A stretch of 64,000 bases of DNA from Lithospermum erythrorhizon (Eukaryota; Streptophyta; Magnoliopsida; Boraginales; Boraginaceae). Position 1 is the first letter of the stretch. Each line of letters begins with the position of its first letter. The notes beneath the pieces were generated by a model, which saw only the letters and a list, made by a program, of their open reading frames with translations, was not told where the DNA came from and made no database searches. Positions 59,041 to 64,000 of this stretch are shown here, piece by piece. The translations under genes and the position numbers were made by a program. The stretch spans positions 124,001 to 188,000 of the forward strand of contig JADFUC010001083.1 of assembly GCA_019722365.1 (NCBI GenBank), given 5' to 3'.

Positions 59041-61142
59041 CTTTGTTTCAATGAAAGAAACACTACAAGTCGAGTTTGGCCCGCTCTACAATTTATGGAA
59101 AATAAGATTGGGAATAACCAAATCGATGCGAAGAATTGGTTCCTTCTCCTGTTAAAAAGAGCCAAATAAAGAAGAAGAAGAAAATCATTAGGTATTGATA
59201 TATGCATTTCAAGAATAATTTTAATTTCTATCTATTGTTTCATGACAATAACAAAGCGAAAATATTATATATCTTAAGTTTGATTCATTGTCTTAGATTT
59301 TAAACGATATAACCAAAAATGAAAAAAATAATTAAGAATCCATCATCACCTTGATAACAGCACACCTACACGATCCAAGGAAAAAGAAAAGCTATAGGAG
59401 AAGCAACTCCTCCACTTCTTGATGCAATAATAATTCCCATCTTACTTGAGGGAATCTTGATATATACATGACGAAATGAGCATGCATATATACAAAACAA
59501 TAAACCAATTAATTGAGGGAGGAGGAGCTACCTTAGCTTATTATTTCTATCTTAAATCATTGGTGTATCAAAAACATCAAACTTTGGGATTCCATTTATT
59601 ATTTTTATGATGACAAATGATTTGGTATAAGATGTTTTTGTCTAATGTAATGAAGGTTTCTCGAAGGAGGGTCAACAACAATGAGAAGATAAAAGATGAT
59701 ATTGAAATAAAGAGGTAGGACGAGAAAAAGAAGAAATTAACAACCCATGAAAACCTCCCAAAAAAGAGGAGGGATTATTTTGAAGAGATTTTAGAAAGAG
59801 AAAATATTTAAAACCTTAAAATATGACAATAGTTGGTTTTTTTGCAAAAATTTTCTAATTGCGTTTGTTTTCAATCCATTTAATAGATAAATTATATATA
59901 TGAATTTTTAAGTATACATGGTGTTAATGATAAATTTATAACTAACGAGAATATATTGAAAGTGAATTTAAAGGATTTGTTTTCAATCCATTTAGTAGAT
60001 AAATTATATATATGAATTTTTAATGGACCCAATAAAATCTTAATACGTTTAAATAAAAAAAATTATTTGAAAATCACAAAATAAGATTCGCTACCTCCAT
60101 TTTATGCCTTATTTGATATCACTCACTTTTTGATAGAGTGTGTCATGCATGAAAAATTACATGATAACAATCATGACTTCTTCAATACATGTATAATTTT
60201 ACATAGCAAACAAGTACTAAAGACTAAAGAGGTATGGAAGTAGATATCTTTTCCGTCAAAAATAGTTATGTCAAGGATACCTAATTCAGTGGACCTAATG
60301 CATATTATTTTCAATTACAATAATTATATGTTTACTACTCTACCCTTTCTGGTTTAGAGGTGGTGAAATAATGAGCAAGAACATCGTATTAGAGTACAAG
60401 ATTCGTTTTATAGCATCATTCATTCATTACAATATTTCAGTTACTCCTATGTTATTACAATTCCATATTTCACATATAGTCTGCGTTATGTTCGATGATG
60501 ATATTTACAAGGGCACAAAATAACCACAAAAGAATATTCCCTAGCTATACTTATTTCAACAAATCTTATCTTATCTTACTATTTAAATATGGGGCCAAGG
60601 CTTTCCCTTTCACACTATTAATTATTAATTACATTTTACGTATAAAATGATACTAATAATAAAATTAATATATATTATGAAAAGATATTAATTTCTCTCT
60701 AAAAATAGGCAAAAAATATAGTCTCATAACACATCCTAGTCTCTAAAATATAAAATATAATATAATTATATACTAATAGCATACGAGAGTCTAATGTTCG
60801 TCTTCAATAGGACAACTTCAACAACACAATAGTATTATAAAAAATCTCAGAGTCAAAACGTTAACATAGTCAAACAATTGTTCTTGAGTTCTCTCGACAA
60901 ATCTCTCTACATATTAATTATCATACTATCATTATTGTTGTTTCAAATAAGTCTATTAGTCTACTCATACTAAATTTTTTTGTATGATAATTATTCAATT
61001 ATGAATTGAAAAATAATTTTTTCAATCCAACAAATTACTATTAAAGAATATATATCTAAATTATTATGTGATATTTTATATTATATTTAACTATATAATT
61101 CAACAATTGAAATTAAAAAAGTGTCAAGATACATATCTAATA
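59041..61142. other. AT-rich spacer upstream of the RIC gene
   Basis: Expected to include the RIC promoter (reading minus). No other gene was recognised. It contains the short direct repeat listed separately. Confidence 0.5.
59862..60022. repeat. 49-bp direct repeat, two copies
   Basis: TTTGTTTTCAATCCATTTA followed by GTAGATAAATTATATATATG and AATTTTTAA occurs at about 59864-59910 and again at about 59976-60022 with one or two differences, about 112 bp apart. It is non-coding. Confidence 0.85.
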
Positions 61143-61390
61143 CTCCCTCCATCCCCAATAGATTGCCACTGTTTAAATTTGGATTTTTGATAGATTAAAT
61201 GTTAAATTCAAATATTTTTATTTTTGTTGTATGATATTTGGTTAAAATTATCAAATAATAATATTTTCAATGTACTTTAATATTGACATTAAATTATGCA
61301 AATCAAAATTATATTTATAGATGGGGGGGTAAAAATTTGTCAATTTTGAGTACTTAAATCAAGCATGACAACCATTTAGTATGGATGGAG
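61143..61390. mobile_element. Stowaway-type MITE, copy 2
   Basis: 248 bp between TA dinucleotides (61141-61142 and 61391-61392). The ends read CTCCCTCCATCCCC and GTATGGATGGAG. It is related over its whole length, in inverted orientation, to 438-678. It contains a G-run (ATGGGGGGG) absent from copy 1. Confidence 0.88.
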
Positions 61391-61499
61391 TAAGAGATTT
61401 GGATAATCAACCATGACAATCAGTTCTTATCGAGTTATCGTATTGCATCATCAATTCGAGTATTCTCATAATCAACTAATTGTGTGTCGCCTAGGCATT

Positions 61500-61850
61500 T
61501 CATAACGTCACGACATGGGCCAAGGTGTGACGCCGAATTTGTTTCCTCTTCGTGTCTATATCTTCTAACTCATTGGTCTGGATAGCGATATTCTTGATGA
61601 CGTACAATTGTCTTGTCAATTTATTTTCACTAAGTAAATCCACCACCTCTCGACTCAATCTTTTCGCATTCGCGAAATCCTCAAATTTAAATGTTGGGAC
61701 CCTTCCGGAATCGGCACCTCCGGCAGCACGTAACCGTGAAAAGTAGCAATATCGAAGTAAATTATATTTATATATACATAATGGGCTTCATTCGCCAGCT
61801 TCTTTAACTATGCACGCCGGCTCATAACTGCATCAAGCATCTTCTTCTCT
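61500..61850 (-). pseudogene. Coding-like fragment of unknown family
   Basis: Minus strand. A stretch without stops (about 61745-61500) reads like real protein: VPTFKFEDFANAKRLSREVV, then DLLSENKLTRQLYVIKNI and ELEDIDTKRKQIRRHT, predicted helical and charged. Just upstream (about 61848-61785) a second piece follows a good splice acceptor (TTTCAAACAG) and reads EKKMLDAVMSRRA, a stop, then LKKLANEAHY. The two could be exons of one gene with the gap as an intron, but no start codon, donor or upstream exon is secure. I do not recognise the family. It could equally be a transposon-derived gene scrap. Confidence 0.4.
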
Positions 61851-62395
61851 GTTTGAAATAGATATTGATCTCATAAATACGTATGTCGAATAATTTAATT
61901 GTACAACGTATTTATTTATATTTACTTATATTCAAATAATATAAGTTTAGATATGTTTGATTGTTCGACACCGACATATTGCATTAACTCGCATCGACAT
62001 TTAGCCACATTGCTTACTAGGTTGTGGGACATGCTCGCTAACATAAATTAATATATTACTCTTGTCAATCGAGCCTAGCAGGGTCACACACCTACAACAC
62101 GATCAAACTATAATATGATTATAACTTCCTGCTTAAAGCTGAATAATGGGCGAATCGAGGAAAAATCGAGTCCCGGATGTGACATTGCTCGACTACTATG
62201 CGAAGAGCAAGCTGAATTTTCAGAGAATCATTATTCAATATTCTACTAATTTTCATGTGCCTTTATTTTGTGCATGTTGAGAAAATTCTGTAACCTTCCC
62301 AATTTCTATTCTAGTCGACTAAAACACATAGAAAGAAAGTGGAAGAGTTTTGCTTAACTCTCCATAAAAGCCTAAAAAGTAGGACATTTGATGCC

Positions 62396-62403
62396 TATAA
62401 ATA
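62396..62403 (+). promoter_or_regulatory. TATA box
   Basis: TATAAATA 62 bp before an ATG at 62458, with a leader that has no other ATG apart from one in CATGTTTTAG just before it. The spacing suits a plant Pol II core promoter. Confidence 0.5.
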
Positions 62404-62457
62404 AGCCACTTTTGGAGAAGAAAATAGCTCATTCATTATTCATGTTTTAGAAAAAAG

Positions 62458-62700
62458 ATGAAAGCAAAACCTCTCCTTCACACTCCTCTTTTGTTCAAAT
62501 TAACATGGGAAGAAAACCCATCTTTTCTTCCTCTTATTTTTCATTTGTTCACTTTAATTGCTCTAAGAAACCGACTAAGTGGCCTGACAATCGTCAGCGC
62601 TGGACTACATTCTGGGAGAAAACCTACTGTCACTCTGAGCCTCCTCTCATCATATATTCTACAACTTCAAGTTGTAAGGTACATACAAATCTCTAATTAA
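62458..62700 (+). CDS. Short ORF downstream of a TATA box, unknown
   Basis: 80 codons starting MKAKPLLHTPLLFKL, with a hydrophobic stretch (PSFLPLIFHLFTLIAL) that could be a membrane segment or a late signal peptide. An overlapping +1 frame from 62505 is also open (63 codons, Trp/Lys/Ser-rich). A possible splice donor, AAGGTACATAC, lies at about 62676. No family was recognised. It may be a first exon, a frameshifted gene or chance. Confidence 0.3.
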   Translation: MKAKPLLHTPLLFKLTWEENPSFLPLIFHLFTLIALRNRLSGLTIVSAGLHSGRKPTVTLSLLSSYILQLQVVRYIQISN

Positions 62701-64000
62701 TTATCGCTTTTATAATCTCTGTGAGTACCTGCACCTGCTAGATAACTGTTATTTTAATCCATAAAACCCAACATCTTCCACATAGAACCATGGGCAGATC
62801 GAGGATTCAAATGCGGGTATTCATTTCATAATCCAAAATTAAAAAATTATAGTTAAGAAAATAACAAGATTAAACGATTTTTAAAAATTTACAGATATTA
62901 AATAAATGAAAAGTAACGACCATTGAAACTACAACTTTATTATCATTAATAATTTTACTCTTTATTTATTCATCAATGATATATTTCACCCAATTAATAA
63001 TAAACTTGAAATATAAACCACCTAAAATTGAAATTGAACCAACTAAGATAATTGAAATCAAAATTGTAATTGAAATTGACATAATTAACAAACCAACTAA
63101 AGTAATTGACAAACCAAAATTAAAATTCAAGTAATTAACTAACGAACTGAAGTAATTAACAACAAAACTGAAATTGAAACATTATAAGTGTTTAACCAAA
63201 CTTTAATCATAATTTAATTATTATTCAGATGTTATCACGGGTTCAAAAGTTTCATTTTCATATAGTTTCGAATGATAAAATAAGAAATATTTAAAATATT
63301 ATAAAAACATTTGGGAAACGATAAAATATTAGAAACTCAATATAAGTTATACTACTTACTATTTAAATTATAAGTCACTTATGTTTTTTTTTGTTTTTAA
63401 AGATATCGATACGCGATTACCCTTTAACCTTCATTTAATATTAATTAATGGATCCAAAGGTTCTTATTTTATTTTTATAATTTACTATTCATTAATCTTT
63501 TATTTCATGGTTAAACATAATCTCTCAAAACTAGAAGCTTTATTATGTACTATTTTATGTGAAATATTTTATTTCATTAATTAAGGATATATTGAAAAAT
63601 ATGGTGTAAAATAGGTTAAGTGACTTATAATTATGATAAAATGAAAACTATTTAAATAATTTATAATTTGAATAAATACTATAAAATAAAAATTGATTAA
63701 CCGATTAAAAGATATTTGTATAAGATATAATAACAAATATAAATGTTCAATCTTATTAACTAAATTAAAATAAGAACATATGGGTATATTGAAATAAATA
63801 TTACGTAATTTAAAATGTTTTAAATAAAATTTTAACGAAAAATTATAATTTTAAATAAAATATCTTCCTAATTAGTATTATTTTGAAAAGTATCTAAAAG
63901 TTAAATCTAAATGGACAATCGTAATTATCTTTTACATCAGTTGTAATTTTTATGAGTCATATATGTTATATCTTCGTTAAATCTAAATGGATGTCACTAT
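62701..64000. other. AT-rich spacer at the right edge
   Basis: Very AT-rich with simple internal repetition (AAACCAACTAAAATAATTGA-like words at 63020-63180). No gene was recognised. Confidence 0.55.

Overview
This window is nuclear DNA of a flowering plant, most likely a eudicot. It is AT-rich, its genes are split by GT-AG introns, it carries Stowaway-type MITEs, and about 39 kb of the 64 kb is LTR retrotransposon. The only genes I can assemble with consistent splice sites sit near the two ends. At 2382-5705 (minus) is a ten-exon class IV HD-ZIP homeobox gene (PDF2/ATML1/HDG2 type, epidermal identity). At 57190-59040 (minus) is a four-exon gene for a 137-residue RIC protein, a CRIB-motif effector of plant ROP GTPases. 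The HD-ZIP gene is intact apart from a one-base reading-frame break in exon 3. Nothing in the sequence links the two genes, and there is no operon.

Layout: 1-2381 is AT-rich spacer with one complete MITE. 2382-5705 is the HD-ZIP IV gene. 5706-13920 is spacer with MITE pieces, a short stray copy of HD-ZIP IV exon 4 (about 9190-9239), and a 596-bp direct duplication (10177-10772 and 12565-13160) that flanks a hAT-like element. 13921-26887 is a Ty3/gypsy element of Tat-lineage type on the minus strand, with a perfect 5-bp target duplication (ATTAC). It keeps gag/protease remnants, but I find no reverse transcriptase or integrase. 27148-28075 is a broken group III WRKY gene (minus). 28622-37640 is a decayed Sirevirus-type Ty1/copia element on the plus strand. 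38830-55956 is a second gypsy element of the same family and orientation. It retains decayed protease, RT, RNase H and integrase, and is interrupted by a copia element (about 41208-46034). 55957-64000 holds spacer, the RIC gene, a second copy of the first MITE family, an unidentified coding-like fragment (61500-61850, minus), and a TATA box with a short ORF (62396-62700, plus).

History as inferred: two related gypsy elements inserted between the genes in the same orientation. One acquired a copia insertion in its 3' region. A Sirevirus landed between them, beside a WRKY gene that is now dead. All retroelement reading frames are broken. The gypsy elements carry three shared structural traits: a TTGAT-rich tract in the LTR, an 87-bp tandem repeat built on a small palindrome next to the 3' LTR, and a conserved plus-strand (antisense) region that may contain a degenerate additional ORF. 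No tRNA, rRNA or CRISPR was recognised.
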